A DNA stretch of 64,000 nucleotides from Pseudorasbora parva (taxonomy: Eukaryota > Chordata > Actinopteri > Cypriniformes > Gobionidae): the NCBI RefSeq assembly GCF_024679245.1, contig NC_090188.1, positions 34,287,951 to 34,351,950 on the forward strand. Direction: 5' to 3'. How positions within the stretch are numbered: position 1 is the first letter of the stretch; each line of letters begins with the position of its first letter. Below, piece by piece: positions 12,869-27,520 of this stretch. The translations under genes were made by a program, and so were the position numbers. The notes under the pieces were generated by a model. That model saw only the letters and a program-made list of their open reading frames with translations. It searched no databases and was not told the origin of the DNA.

Positions 12869-13265
12869 TCTTAGTACAGTGCACAGATGCGAATAATCGA
12901 TAATCAAATTTGTTTGTTAATTATTTTCATTATGGATAATAATTGATTTTAAAATACCTGCAGTATACAGACCTAAAAATACATAGGCCTACTAAAAAGT
13001 GTAACGTCCATGGACATCATAGCAAACATTCCAAATCCATTTTTTCCTATTGTCGGAAGTAGCACAAGCTTGTGGAGTACGTCAAAATGAATGGACATCC
13101 AATTACTGTTGGCAGCTTTATGCAGAAGTTTTGAGATATTCCTATTTAAGTAGACATAACTGCCTAAAGTCATTATGCAGATGGCTGCTAAGAGAAGGAA
13201 CTTCTGTCTTATCTAATCACCCCACTTCCCCCTTAATTTTGTATTATTATTATTTTTTACCTTGA

Positions 13266-16200
<2,935 letters not shown>

Positions 16201-19190
16201 TTCCCTTTCGAAAGGAAACTCTAACCTGCGTCCCCTAGGGGTCGCTATGGGGAATGCCTCAGGCATGACAGGTGTCTGAAGCATAATTCTCAATACGACA
16301 ATGAACTTGACACTGGCAGGTGCTTTGTGACACTAGCACCACTGGTGTGACCGAGAGGGCACAGAGTATAAGAGGGCACCTGTGCATAACATCATCTTCT
16401 GCTTGTCTTCAGGAGACTGAGGAGCATGCTCGTTTAGATCTTGAGGGAATAAATGCACGCATTGTGAGAATTTTTCTTTGAAAAGATCATTTCACACGTC
16501 CCTATTCTCGAGGGATGTGGGACACACATTTGGATGGAATGCTGTCAACTCTTTGAACAAGTTGTATGTGCTTGGTATGATGCATTCACGAGACTGACAA
16601 CAAGAGATAGGCAAGGAGCTTTTTTCCTTTTATGTTCTCTCCTAAGATAGTAGTTAATGTTTGCTCAAGCGTGTTTGGCCCATGATAGAGTTTAAGGCAC
16701 TTGCAATACATTCATGTCTGTTCTTGCATGATTCCTTTCAAAATCATGGTATCTAAGTTTGAACTAGTGTGCTTGACTCCCAAAGGGGGTTAAATGTTCG
16801 CAATGTGGTCTCAGTATGGATTCCACCTAGGCTTGACTCTCCTAAGGAATGATAGTTGAGCACCTGCACTCTGCTGTGCGGGTCCTGTGGCTGTCATTAC
16901 GGTAAGCGTGAAGGTTTTAGGCAGGGCAGTCCCACCACTATTCTGGTTTTATTGCTCTATTAATGTATCTAATTCTGAGGAATTAGAGACAGAAGAGTGT
17001 AGTAATTGTTATGATTTAGATTTGGTTTGGTAGCATGAGACAGACTTTATGGAAAACATAAACTTTCTGTCTGGACATAACTGCCCTGCTCCTATGGATA
17101 ACAAAGCTCTGGATAGCAGTATCAAGTTGTTAGGTTTTCTGTAAGCTTCCTTTGTAACCAGTCCTGAGTGTAGGACATTATAAGGCTACTTCTCACTTTA
17201 GAGAGTTATGCTGAGGCCTCCAACCTCAGAGCTCTGCTAGGCAGTATGCTAGTTTGTCAGGCTCTCTGTAAGCCTCTTTGGTTACTGCCTATTCAATACT
17301 GGCATTATTTAAGTAATTTGTCTGATGCTTCAGCGCTCTAGAGTTGTTAGGCCACCTCTCAAAAAATAATAATATCATATTCAGGCCTCCATCCCCAGAG
17401 ATTGGCAGGCAGTAGCGCTGAGTTTAGGCAGTTTGTGAGCCTTCTTGGTCACTGCTTTCTATGTGGCAGATTATGCCCTCTCGCTATGAGTGGTGTTTTT
17501 TATTAGGATGCTGCAAGGCCTTCTTTTGCTTTAGAAATTTGTTATGTTGAGGACTTTGTCCACAGAGCATCACCATACAGAGGTGCTCAGTTGTCAGGCT
17601 TTTGAGCCTCATGGCCAGTGCCTTTAGGAAGGACCATGGACCTCCTCTGGCTATTGAGAGTTATTTAGGCCCTTTTATATTTTGAGCGTCATCTGCATAT
17701 GGGATGAGTTGATTAGGCTCCATTGAGCCTTCTCAGATGATTCTTAAAAACAGTTTTTGGGCTGTTTATAAGCTATGCTAAGCTTCTCATTATGAGTATT
17801 GTCATTTGAGACCCCTGCTTTTTAGTAGGCAGTGTTGTCAAGCTTAGGATCCCTTTGACCATCCTTGGCTACTGCTTTTATAGAAACTGCTCCTCAGTGC
17901 TCTGCGTGGGACAGCACTGAGTTGTTAGAAGCATTATGTGCCTCCTTGACAGTGCTACAAAGCTGTGTTGCTAGGCTCTCTTGAGCCTCCTCGGCTGCTC
18001 TTTAAAAAGATATAGCTTTGGTAGGCCTTCTCTTTTTAAGAAGTACTGTTCAGGTTAGGCCTTCACTCCCCCTCCGCTCTGCTGGGTCTGAGCAGATTTC
18101 CTTCCTGAGCCTCCTCTCAAACATCTAAGGTTTGGAGTACCTCCCCTGAGCTCAATTTGTCATTTTAGTGTCAAGCTGCTAGGCCTTTTTTAGACCTCCC
18201 TGACAGGCAGTGGATGCCTCAGCCTGGGTCTAAGTTGTTAGGCTTTCTGTGAGCCTCATTGGTCACTGCTGTGTCATTAAGCCTCCTCTAAATTTTAAGA
18301 GTAGTTATACTCTCTCCTATTCTGAGCTCCTTCCATTATTGTGGTAAGCTGCTAGCCCTGTTATTTAGAAGCTTCTTCGACAGGCATAGGGCATACTGCA
18401 TTCATCCCCTCCTTGACTACTACGAGTGTTATTAGGCCTCCTCTCGCTAAAGAGAGTTGTCTTTATTGAGGCCTCCACTCCCCAGATCTCTGTTAGGATA
18501 GCATTTGCAAGTTGTGGGCTCACTGTTAGCATCCTTGCAAAATAAAACAAGAGTACGGAGTGTTGTTAGGCCTCCTATCGATTTAGAGAGTTGTCAATCT
18601 GAGGCCCCCGCTGCAAGAGTTTGGCAATTTTTTGCTAAGCTTCTAAGCTCTTTGTGAACCTTTTTGGCTACTGAGAGCATCGTCAGGCCTCTTCTTGCTT
18701 GAGAGAATTGTCTTTATTGAGGACTCTGCTTCCCAGAGCTCAGCTAGGATAGCATAGGATTTGGAAGTTGTTAGGTCTCATCTCGAGTAAAAGCGTTGTC
18801 ATTACTGTGGCCTTTACTCATAGAGCTCAGGGGTAAGGTGGTTTATTAGGTTGTATGTTAGGCTCTCTGGGAGCCTCCTTGGCAACTGACCTCACTGTGG
18901 AGTATTGTTAAGCCTACTCTCATTATAAGAGTCATTGTATTGAACCCTTCACTCTGAAATGAAGTTAAATGTTGTTAGACTTTTTTTTCTTTAGAGTCAT
19001 CCTGTTGAGGCCTTCATTCTAGAGAAGCTCCGGTCTATGATTGTCCAGCTGGTGTGCCTTTGGGACGAGGACTCTTTTGAGTCCTTCAACTTAGTTCAAC
19101 CAATACGATTCTCATCCTTTCAGCATGAGTATTGTGTTCCCCATGGTGACCCCTAGGGGACGCAGTGTAGAGTTCTCTTTCAAAAAGGAA
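16201..19190. mobile_element. 3-kb TIR element with no coding capacity
   Basis: The left end TTCCCTTTCGAAAGGAAACT with GCGTCCCCTAGGGGTCGCTA pairs with the inverse of the right end (CCATGGTGACCCCTAGGGGA, CTCTTTCAAAAAGGAA), giving about 50-bp imperfect TIRs. The segment 16941-17095 (TATCTAATTCTGAGGAATTA, GTAGCATGAGACAGACTTTA) is shared with the small relative at 19478-20051. There is no transposase frame. The interior is a degenerate tandem repeat. Confidence 0.75.
17125..19030. repeat. Degenerate long-period tandem repeat inside the TIR element
   Basis: The motif GTTGTTAGGCTTTCTGTGAG, then CCTCCTTGGTCACTGC, then ATTAGGCCTCCTCTC, TAGAGAGTTGTC and GAGGCCTCCACTCCC recurs in order about ten times, spaced very roughly 150-190 bases with many indels. 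Copies are clear near 17125, 17255, 18235, 18560 and 18850. No frame runs through it. Confidence 0.75.
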
Positions 19191-19201
19191 TGTTGCGCAT
19201 G

Positions 19202-19476
19202 TGTAACCGTGTATGTCGATATGGGAAGGAGGCAGGAACCGGCGAACGTTTAAATACTTTAATTAATAAATAAGCATAATGAAAGTAACACCAGCCTCCT
19301 CAAACAAAATAACATGAAGTCCAGGGCTGGTCCTATCCTTTACTGTCATCGCTCCCTCTTATATGCTCCCTAGCTCCTCTGTGTTAGGATTTGAGACTGG
19401 TTGGTGCTCATCTTCAATCATGCACTGGCCTTGCACTGCTCTCTAACAGCTCTCACTCGCCCTGCTTGTCACTGCA
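19202..19476 (-). mobile_element. Solo LTR-like piece related to the LTRs at 49361 and 50398
   Basis: Read on the + strand, TGTAACCG... then GGGAAGGAGGCAGGAACCGG and CGAACGTTT match the inverse of the last 60 bases of the LTRs at 49361-49729 and 50398-50766. That end also carries the LTR polyadenylation region (here AATTAATAAATAAG). The other end is unclear and no target duplication is evident. It sits between two TIR elements. Confidence 0.6.
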
Positions 19477-19477
19477 A

Positions 19478-20051
19478 GTAACCATTGTTCCCTGAGAAGA
19501 GGGAACGAGACACTATGTGAGGCAGGGGTTGTAGGCAGAGCAGGGACAAGTCAAACAGGAAGTTTCCTTTTTTTTGCCTCATCTGGTTGGCTCAATTAAT
19601 ATTATTGCTTTATTGCTCTAAGCATGTATCTAATTAGGAGGAATTAAAGACAAAAGAGTGTAGTAATTGTTATTATTTTAACAATTAAGGGTTATGAAAG
19701 TTATGCCTTGAACAATGACAGATTAGATTTGGTTTAGTAGCATGAGACATCTTTATGGAAAACAAACATTCTGTCTGAACTGCCCCGCTCCTGTTGAGGC
19801 ACTGCATCCCTTTGCCATGCTTTTGGTATTCCTGCAAACATCTCCTTCAGACAAGAAGTGGATGTCTTTTTGCAAAGGTGCCCTTTTATACTTCCGGTGG
19901 CACCAGTGGTGACGTCAAAGGCTGCTGCCTGCCAATGTCAAGTTCATTGTCATGTTTAGACTCATGTTTCAGACACCTGTCATGCTGGAGGCATTTCCCA
20001 TAGCGACCCCTAGTGGACGCAGCGTTCCTATTCTCAGGGAACCATGGTTAC
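19478..20051. mobile_element. 574-bp TIR element, small relative of the 3-kb element
   Basis: The left end GTAACCATTGTTCCCTGAGA and the inverse of the right end (GTAACCATGGTTCCCTGAGA) are near-identical TIRs. Internal segments 19600-19790 and 19900-20020 match the two ends of the 3-kb element. It appears to be a MITE-like form lacking the tandem repeat. Confidence 0.8.
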
Positions 20052-20207
20052 ATGCCTAACTTAGATGTTTTTATTAATATTATTTAGAATTTCAATTATC
20101 TGCTTTCATTTTAATTTTAGTTACATTTTGTTTTGTGTTTTTAATATTTTTTATTTCAGTTGTAATTTTAGTTATTTGAAAATGAGAAATGTTGCCAACT
20201 ATGTTTT

Positions 20208-20243
<36 letters not shown>

Positions 20244-22287
20244 AATAACAAGTTTTTCCTTTGGTTTAGTTTTAGTTAACTACAGCAACCCTGCTCAGTA
20301 TTGTTCGTGTTTCTCAGTCAGAAGTCACTAATCATTGACATACAGAAGTATTTTGTGGTGGTCATGGCGCATTGATTCACAGACAGCAGTTTATGGAGGT
20401 TAATCCTTTTAGCCGTCCTCAGTCAGAGCTCTTTAATGCAGAGGTGTGAGGTTAGACGAAGTAGAAAAGAGACTGTGAGCCATTTGCGATGCTTTTATAC
20501 ACTGCCGCTGCAGCTTCCTTTTATCAATAGCCCATGCTTAAAGCTAATGAGGTAAATGGCTTGCTGAGTACTTATGACCTTTTAGCCAAAGTGGGCGCTT
20601 CCAAGTAGTCCAGTGAGAATGAGTCAGATTTGATTGGGGGGCGGCAACGGATGAACGGTCGTATATGAGTTTTACTTGTGGGGTGGGTGATGGCTTAAGA
20701 AGAGTGCAGTAGGCACAATTGGAAATCGTTCTGAAAACCAAAGGAGATGTGAAGCAAATGTTGCTGTTTCACGGCCCATTTCATCATATTGTCTGTCACT
20801 TCAGTTTATTTCTAACCTCCAAAATCTGTTATTTATGTCACCTTCAGCAAGGAGAGGCAGCACACCATCACTGCATTTATCCATTGTGTCGACCTCCAGT
20901 GACAGACAGTGTGCATACTGTTCAAAGCATAACTAATATACAAGAGCCTTAGGCCAGGATAATGACTTTAACAAGATCATTTAAGAGTTAATGGGGTGTG
21001 ATGCTCTCAGATCATTTAAGCCATACGAGCAGATGCGTACATACATACAATGCACATGTGCTGTGCACTGACACATGGCTGTAATAAACTTCTGATTTCA
21101 TATTGCCTAAGGATTAAGATTTTTTTTAATTAAGATTCCTTTTGGTCTTTCAGATCACAAGTAGACAAGGAAGAAACATACCTTTTTATGCCTGTCTTTT
21201 GTCCACTTTCAACCACTTCTGTCATGATTTCTTCAAGTGGATGGTCTATTTACGGGTAAATTATAATATATATATTTTTTCAGATCTTTTGATGTAATGG
21301 TTGAAATAAGCTTGTGCAATTTTTGTACATTATACACTTGTGCAATTTATGTATATATATATATATGATATATATATATATATATAATATATAAATGTAT
21401 GTGTCTGGAGATGTGTCTGAAAAACACACAGAGAACATCAGCTTTCCTTTATGCTCTGATAGCCACAAGACCACAGCGAACGCTGTCTCAACCAACAAAT
21501 TTGAAATCCTGTCTAGTTAGCGTGCTTCCCATATATTTCTGCATTAGGTGAGTAGGTGGAGAGTAGGTAGTCTTTTGTGGCTGTTCAAACGTATTTGACC
21601 ACGTGAGTGTTTACACTACGAAAGCAATCTCTTAACTTAATTTTGACAAACATTTGCTGTTCAAGTAGACACAAGCTGTACTTGTATGGCTATTACTCAC
21701 ATCGGAAATAGCTTTCTACATACATAAACAAGATGACCACCAAATTGAATTACTTGTCTTAAAGATCTTTGTCTAAATAGCACCTGCAAAACTCCTCAGA
21801 TTAACTGTTAAGAATTAAAACACCTTTAATATCTAGTCAAAAATAGCACTTTATACAATATAGTTTCAAAGCAGCTCTGCAGTGATTCATGTCCCTCAGC
21901 ACTTTGTATGATTGTTTATTACATATTTTGGCTACTTTTATCATACATTATGCATTACAAAAAAGCATTAACACACACAGCAGCATACACAAATCTAGCA
22001 ACTTTCAAGAAACCACCAAGAACACCCAACTGCATTTAGAGACAATCTGGCAAGGCCTTTAGCTTGTCAGACTTCTAATTTCTGTTCAAAACTGTTGCTC
22101 ATTTATGTAAAGCTCAACTTTTCTCAACTTTACCGCATCACTGGACATACCCACATCACACAATGATTTGTAGTGATGGGAAGTCATTTATTTTCTATGA
22201 GCAAAAGCAACCATTGCTGTCACTCATTGAATATGAATGACTTCCACTCACTGAAAATCAGTGTATGTGGCAATTTTATGTATCACC
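20052..22287. other. Csmd1 intron, no gene
   Basis: Holds a T-run at 20209-20240 next to TTAGTTTTAGTTAACTACAG (probable MITE end) and a short AT tract at 21349-21390. The stretch 20340-21200 looks unique. No exon is seen. Confidence 0.45.
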
Positions 22288-22295
22288 ACCCAGAA

Positions 22296-22497
22296 CAGTG
22301 GTTCACAAACTTTTTTGGTCACACCCCCCTTTAAAACTTGCAGTAGCCTGAAGAAGAGAGATTTAGTGTTGCCACTTTATAAAGGCATATACACTTGAAC
22401 GCCGTTGCAACGTCTGTTATCTGTTTTGTTTGTTTCTGCTGATCTCTTGCGCCGCTGCTACAGTATTCCTGTGCCCCCCACACTTTGAGAAACACTG
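22296..22497. mobile_element. 202-bp hAT-type MITE with perfect 8-bp target duplication
   Basis: Begins CAGTGGTTCACAAACTTTTT and ends CACTTTGAGAAACACTG. It is flanked by ACCCAGAA at 22288-22295 and 22498-22505. Ends and duplication length are those of hAT elements. Confidence 0.9.
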
Positions 22498-22670
22498 ACC
22501 CAGAACATCCTTAGCAACACACTAGCAACCATCTAGCAATGCTATCGCAACTAACTAGAGCAACCTAGTTGTCATCCACCCAGAACAACAGAGAAACCAT
22601 GTAACATTGTAGCATTATATTAACCGCCCAGAACACCCTAACATCCACTCAGAACAAACAGAAAGGCACA
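22498..22670. repeat. Degenerate minisatellite of CACCCAGAACA / AGCAAC motifs
   Basis: ACCCAGAACATCC, TAGCAAC and CCACTCAGAACA recur irregularly. The hAT-type MITE inserted into this repeat. Confidence 0.55.
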
Positions 22671-22980
22671 CATCCCTAAATAATTTTTCATTAATACAAC
22701 TTTCTCTGCTCCATCGTTGAAAGCGCCCACACCATGTATTAATGGACTGCATGATGTAGGTGTTGCTTATCTGTTAATGTGTTTCCTATACAACAGCATA
22801 ACTCACAGCTTAGTTAGCGTAGTACGATGCATGGTCTCGTCTTTGTCGTTTAAACCGTGCTGGTTCAGTAATATATGTTGTTAATGATGCCATGATGCAC
22901 AGGTGGCAGAATAATAACTTATTCAAATATTTTGATTCAAGTTTGCAATTAATTTCATATTATTATAATTAATTTACACA
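22671..22980. other. Intron, nothing recognised
   Basis: Plain AT-rich intron. Confidence 0.5.
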
Positions 22981-23480
22981 AACAAAAGAAAGCTTGTTCG
23001 GGCAGTCCAGGAGGTGCCGGCAGATCAGTGAGCCAAGGAGGCGACGGCAGTTCAGGGAGCCAAGGAGGATTAGCCTCCATATGCCTTTGACCCAGGAGCT
23101 TGGTTCGGCTACTATGACTGGGGACAACATTTTCTTGGGAGGATCAATGGGGTTGTGAACTGGAGTGGACTCTGAAATGGGCTCATGGGCTGCAGCGGAC
23201 TCTGAAGTGGGCATATGGGCTGGTTGTGTACTCTTAAGTGGGCTTAGGGGCTGGAGCGGACACTGGAGCAGACTCAGGCATTAGAGCCGATACTGCAGAC
23301 TCATGTGCCGGAGGTGACACTGGAGCAGACTTTTGAGCTGGAGCCGACAATGGACTGTGCTCAGGGGCTGGAAGTGTGCTAATGTGTGTGTGGCCCAGAT
23401 ACACAATGCCAGAGCCATTAGGGACAGTGTAACTGCTGCAATTTCCCTCTTTATAATAGGTGCTGGAACTTCTCACTTCT
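22981..23480 (-). pseudogene. Pro/Ala/Ser-rich coding remnant, probably retroelement-derived
   Basis: The minus strand reads as repeats of SAPVSAPAP, PESAPVS and HEPISEST type in two frames (23476-23234 and 23214-22969), an arrangement I associate with low-complexity segments of cyprinid retroelement proteins. It is broken by shifts and has no catalytic domain. The family assignment is inference. Confidence 0.4.
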
Positions 23481-23496
23481 TACAGGCTCACTGTAA

Positions 23497-23745
23497 AAAA
23501 CTCGCACTGGAACAGACCTGAGAATTTATCTCACTTGAACGGACTGAGGAACTTTTCTCACTGGTAGGACTCAGGAACTTTTCTCACTTGAACAGACTCA
23601 GAAATTTCTCTCACTGGAACAGAATTGAGAATTTCTCACTTAAACAGACTGAGGAACTTTTCTCACTAGAACAAACTCAGGAACTTTTCTCACTGGAACA
23701 GACGTTGGGATTTTTCTCACTGGGATGGGCTCTGGAATTTATCTC
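23497..23745. repeat. Minisatellite, unit about 30 bp
   Basis: Units of the form CTCACTGGAACAGACTCAGG plus AACTTTT are repeated about eight times with substitutions (CACTTGAACAGACTGAGGAA and so on). The array lies next to the Pro/Ser-rich remnant and may be part of the same element. Confidence 0.85.
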
Positions 23746-23875
23746 CCTTGGCTGTTGGCTGGCACACTGCTTTCCTTCTTGCACTGATAGATGGAAAATG
23801 AGGGACTGTTTTGATGAGTACCCACTTCTTACTAACTTACCCAAGTTTCTCTGCAATGAGGATTGTCTGGAAAAG

Positions 23876-23991
<116 letters not shown>

Positions 23992-24169
23992 GGCCGGGAC
24001 TCGATTAAAAATTTAATTAGAGGCTTTGTAATTAATTAATCGCATTTTAATCGCATATAAATATTTGACCTGAGAACAATGAGAAGTAATTTTTCACATG
24101 TATTTTTAGTATACCATTGAATAATGACTGAATACATAAGCTTAATCAACAAAATATTGTTTATTTATT

Positions 24170-24409
24170 TCAGTCCAGCAGACCAGTGCAATGTTTGCCA
24201 TTAAGTGTAGCAAAAGCATATTTGTGATATTTGAGGCTCGATGTGCTGCGGTGATACGCAGATTCCTTGTTGTACAGCTTGCACACTACCATGCTCTTGA
24301 CGACGCTTCCATTCTTTCGTTTTTTAAAACAAAATTTCCCATCCACGGGGCCAAGCAAAGCAGTCTCATCAGCTTCTTCGTTCATGTTCACGCATGCCCT
24401 GCGTCTCAA
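24170..24409 (-). pseudogene. hAT transposase N-terminal remnant (BED zinc finger)
   Basis: The minus frame contains KFCFKKRKNGSVV, then VVCKLYNKE, then STSSLKYHKYAFA. This is the BED-finger layout C-x2-(C)...H-x-H of hAT transposases and ZBED proteins, but the second Cys is Tyr and the last His is displaced, so the finger is broken. The rest of the transposase is absent. Confidence 0.7.
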
Positions 24410-24515
24410 TTAGCTCCCTAGTTCCCTAGTCAGGGCACTGATCAAGACATAAGTCAATGGGCTGACTCCCTGATCAGTGCCCTGACTACTGAACTAGGGA
24501 GCGGATTGAGACGCA
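24400..24515. repeat. 116-bp palindromic MITE nested in the hAT element
   Basis: TGCGTCTCAATTAGCTCCCT at the left pairs with AGGGAGCGGATTGAGACGCA at the right, arms near 50 bp (including AGTCAGGGCACTGATCA), with a central spacer of about 15 bases. Confidence 0.85.
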
Positions 24516-24673
24516 CCCATGGTTTGTTGTTGTAGTTGTCGCGCTAGTTGGTGTTCCAGTATAATCGGTCCGTCGAAACTGATTCATTGAAGAACGTTCC
24601 GCGGTGCAAAAATAAATGCGGTTCAATTTGTTAATTTTTTTCCGTAATTAATTAACGCGTTAAAGTCACGGCC

Positions 24674-24760
<87 letters not shown>

Positions 24761-24765
<5 letters not shown>

Positions 24766-26666
24766 AGGAGGTCCGATTTGCCGATTTTTACGCGAGTAGA
24801 TTTGAGAGGAGGTTGAATATTTCCTGTAAACGGCTCACATTACCAGGTAATCTGGTCAGATTTTTTTTCTTTCTCCAAAAAGTCTGAGTCTATACTCCTT
24901 GGTGCACTTATACACAATGCATTAATACACAAACTCTCTCCTCTAAAACCACACTGATTGTTGACACACTGAAATATATTGAATGATTGTATATGCTGCA
25001 TATTTAAATGGAATTGAAGATGTAATGTACTGCATGTTAGCTTGCTTATTGTGCCTTGGAGTTTGATCAGTTTAAGTCCATGTCATGCTAACAAGAAACT
25101 GTATTTATAACCACAAGTCAAGGGCTGTAGTTCCAACAACACAAGTTTGTGATGCTATTTGCAAATGATTAATGGAACTATGGTTTCAGAAACGCATAAT
25201 TGTTCAGCTACTTTTGTAATGGTGGAACTTGCGACCATCATTGGCTAACAATGTTTTCAGGAACAGCACCCCATATCACATTAGCAACTTTCAGTCAACC
25301 ATTCCCCTAAAACTGTAGTGCATATGCTTATCTGAAAGTGCAAGTAGAGAGTGCAGTGCTCTATGGTGCCTCTGAGTGAAGGTCTTGTGGCAGATATGCA
25401 GATCAGGATGAGCAGGGCTGGGAAGACCTGGTTTGAATTTTAAGGTCCTCTCTCCCATCGACTTCACATGTGGAAATGACTTCTATATGCAATGTACTTT
25501 AAGCATCATTCCAACATCAGCTTCATAATGAAATGGCATGACGTTTTATGCAATAGGGTCTCATACAGCGTTAATAAGGTTTCATCAGAACACTACAATA
25601 ACTTCACTAACACCCAATAATCATGCCTTTACCAGTTTTTTAAACAGCTACTGCTGGCAAAATTGACATTTTTAATTGAGAGCATTGATTTTAATATTGT
25701 TAGTGACAGCTTAACAAGTAAATGCTCTGACTATACAATGGAAAATTCGCTGGAGTAGAGGCAGCGACTGGTTGGCTTTTTTTTGTTGCTTTTTTTATAC
25801 ACGCTTGTAATTTCCCTTCCACCGTTTGGAATACTGATGCAGCCCAGAGCCACGTCCCCAAGCTTTTAGACAAAACTCATTAGAAAGAGGTGAGGTCCCT
25901 TTAAATAATGAAGGATTTTCCTCTCTTTCTTTGGTTCTCTCACCCAAACAGATCTTTTATTAGTTTCCATAGTAACTAAAAGACTGTCTCAGTACTGTTG
26001 AATGAGGGTTCTTCCCTGGCTGAAAATAGTGAGAAGGCGTGGGGGTTGGGAGCGTGGTGGCATGGCGCCTCTCAGAGGCTGTACAGATACACAGCTGTTT
26101 CTAATCCGGAGAAGCATCCTTTTCGTGGATGCGTGATTTTGCACAGCTATGTTCATGGATTGTGAGTGAAGTTGGGGTTGGTCAGGTGGCAGCCACAGCT
26201 GTTGTCTCCATGCTTATGTGAGGCAGGAACACATGGGCTGCTACATTTAGCCACGCATGCAGTCTGGGAAAAACAGAACACCACTAAAAACAGCTAATGA
26301 GCTGCCGTCTTGAAGAAGATACAGTTATCCCTCGGTGACCTGTTCTTATGTAGGCTAATGCGTGTTTTGATGTCGTGCACTCTTTGTTGAGCAGTTTTGG
26401 GCGCTCTGTGGATATTTACAGAACATAAATAGATAAAAGATGGAATCCAAAAGTGCATATGGCTGAGTTTAGTGTGTGTGAGCGTTTGAGGGCTCTCTGT
26501 TTTATGATTATTTTTATTTTTTTTCATAATTATTATTCTTCATGATCACTGCACTGACCTTTTAAGTTGCATTGATCCGAATCGCTGTCAGTTGTTCATG
26601 TTTTATTTGGAAATGAATCATTGAATATGCAGAACCGAATTTGAGAAATTATTCTAATGCCATACT
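24761..26666. other. Csmd1 intron, mostly unique sequence
   Basis: No exon is recognised. It includes the segment shared with 4925-5025 at 25370-25465. Region 25740-26290 is repeat-poor. Nothing else is seen. Confidence 0.45.
25370..25465 (+). repeat. Intronic segment shared with 4925-5025
   Basis: GCAGATATGCAGATCAGGAT, GGTTTGAATTTTAAGGTCCT and CTCTCCCA align in order with the earlier segment. Same orientation. Confidence 0.55.
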
Positions 26667-26954
26667 TTAAAGGAATCGATCGACCAAAAGTGACATGACC
26701 TTCATGTTATTGTTTTTTCTTTTGAACTTTTGATGAAGACGGTAGATTAGACCAAGCAGAGATAGCAACCATTGACTACCATAGTAGGGAAAAATACTAT
26801 GGTAGTCAATGGTTGCTCTCTCTGCTTGGTTGCACACATTCTTCCAATATCTTCAATATCAGCAGAACAAATAAATTCATACAGGTTTGGAACAACTTGA
26901 GGGTGAGTAAATGATGACAGAATTTTCATTTTTGGGCGAACTATCCCTTTAAAT
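26667..26954. mobile_element. MITE with an internal 36-bp palindrome
   Basis: The right end TTCATTTTTGGGCGAACTAT then CCCTTTAA is the common fish TTAAAGGGATAGTT end, with ACTTGAGGGTGAGTAAATGA preceding it. The left end TTAAAGGAATCG is diverged. Inside, arms 26751-26786 and 26795-26830 (ACCAAGCAGAGATAGCAACC and its inverse) form an almost perfect hairpin. Confidence 0.8.
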
Positions 26955-27044
26955 AATGGATAATTTACACCCAGCCGGTTGTTGTCGAAAAATAAACCCC
27001 GACAGAGGGATCATGCGTCGGGGTCTTGTGTCACCCCGACACCA

Positions 27045-27520
27045 TACACCATTTATGTTTTTAAATAAATCAGTAATTTTATTCAGCAAGGATGTGTTAA
27101 ATTGATAAAAAAAAAATATTGTAAAGGAGTTTTATATTATTGAAAATATGTTTTTATTTTGAATAAATGCAGTTCTTTTGAACCTTTTATTCATCAAATA
27201 TATTAGGCAGCAGAACTGTTTCCAAGACACTTATAATAAATCATAATATTAGAATGATTTCTGAATGATCATGTGATAAGACTGGATGTCACACGTGACA
27301 CTGAAGACTGGAGTAATGATCCTGAAAATTCAGCTTTGCATCACATAATAGATGATAATTTAAAGTATAATAATTTGAAAACCAAATATTTTAAATTGTA
27401 ATAATATATCACAATATTAAAAAATAATTCTGTATTTTTGATCAAATAAATGCTTGATGAGCAGATGAAACTTCTTTCAAAAACATTACAAATAGTAATG
27501 TGTCCAAACTTTTGGCCTTT
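27045..27520. repeat. Abundant fish dispersed repeat
   Basis: Carries strings of a high-copy fish repeat: GATCATGTGATAAGACTGGA, CACTGAAGACTGGAGTAATG, TTCAGCTTTGCATCACA, TTTGATCAAATAAATGC and CCAAACTTTTGGCC. An inverted fragment of the same family is at 54722-54860. The class is not certain. Confidence 0.65.
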
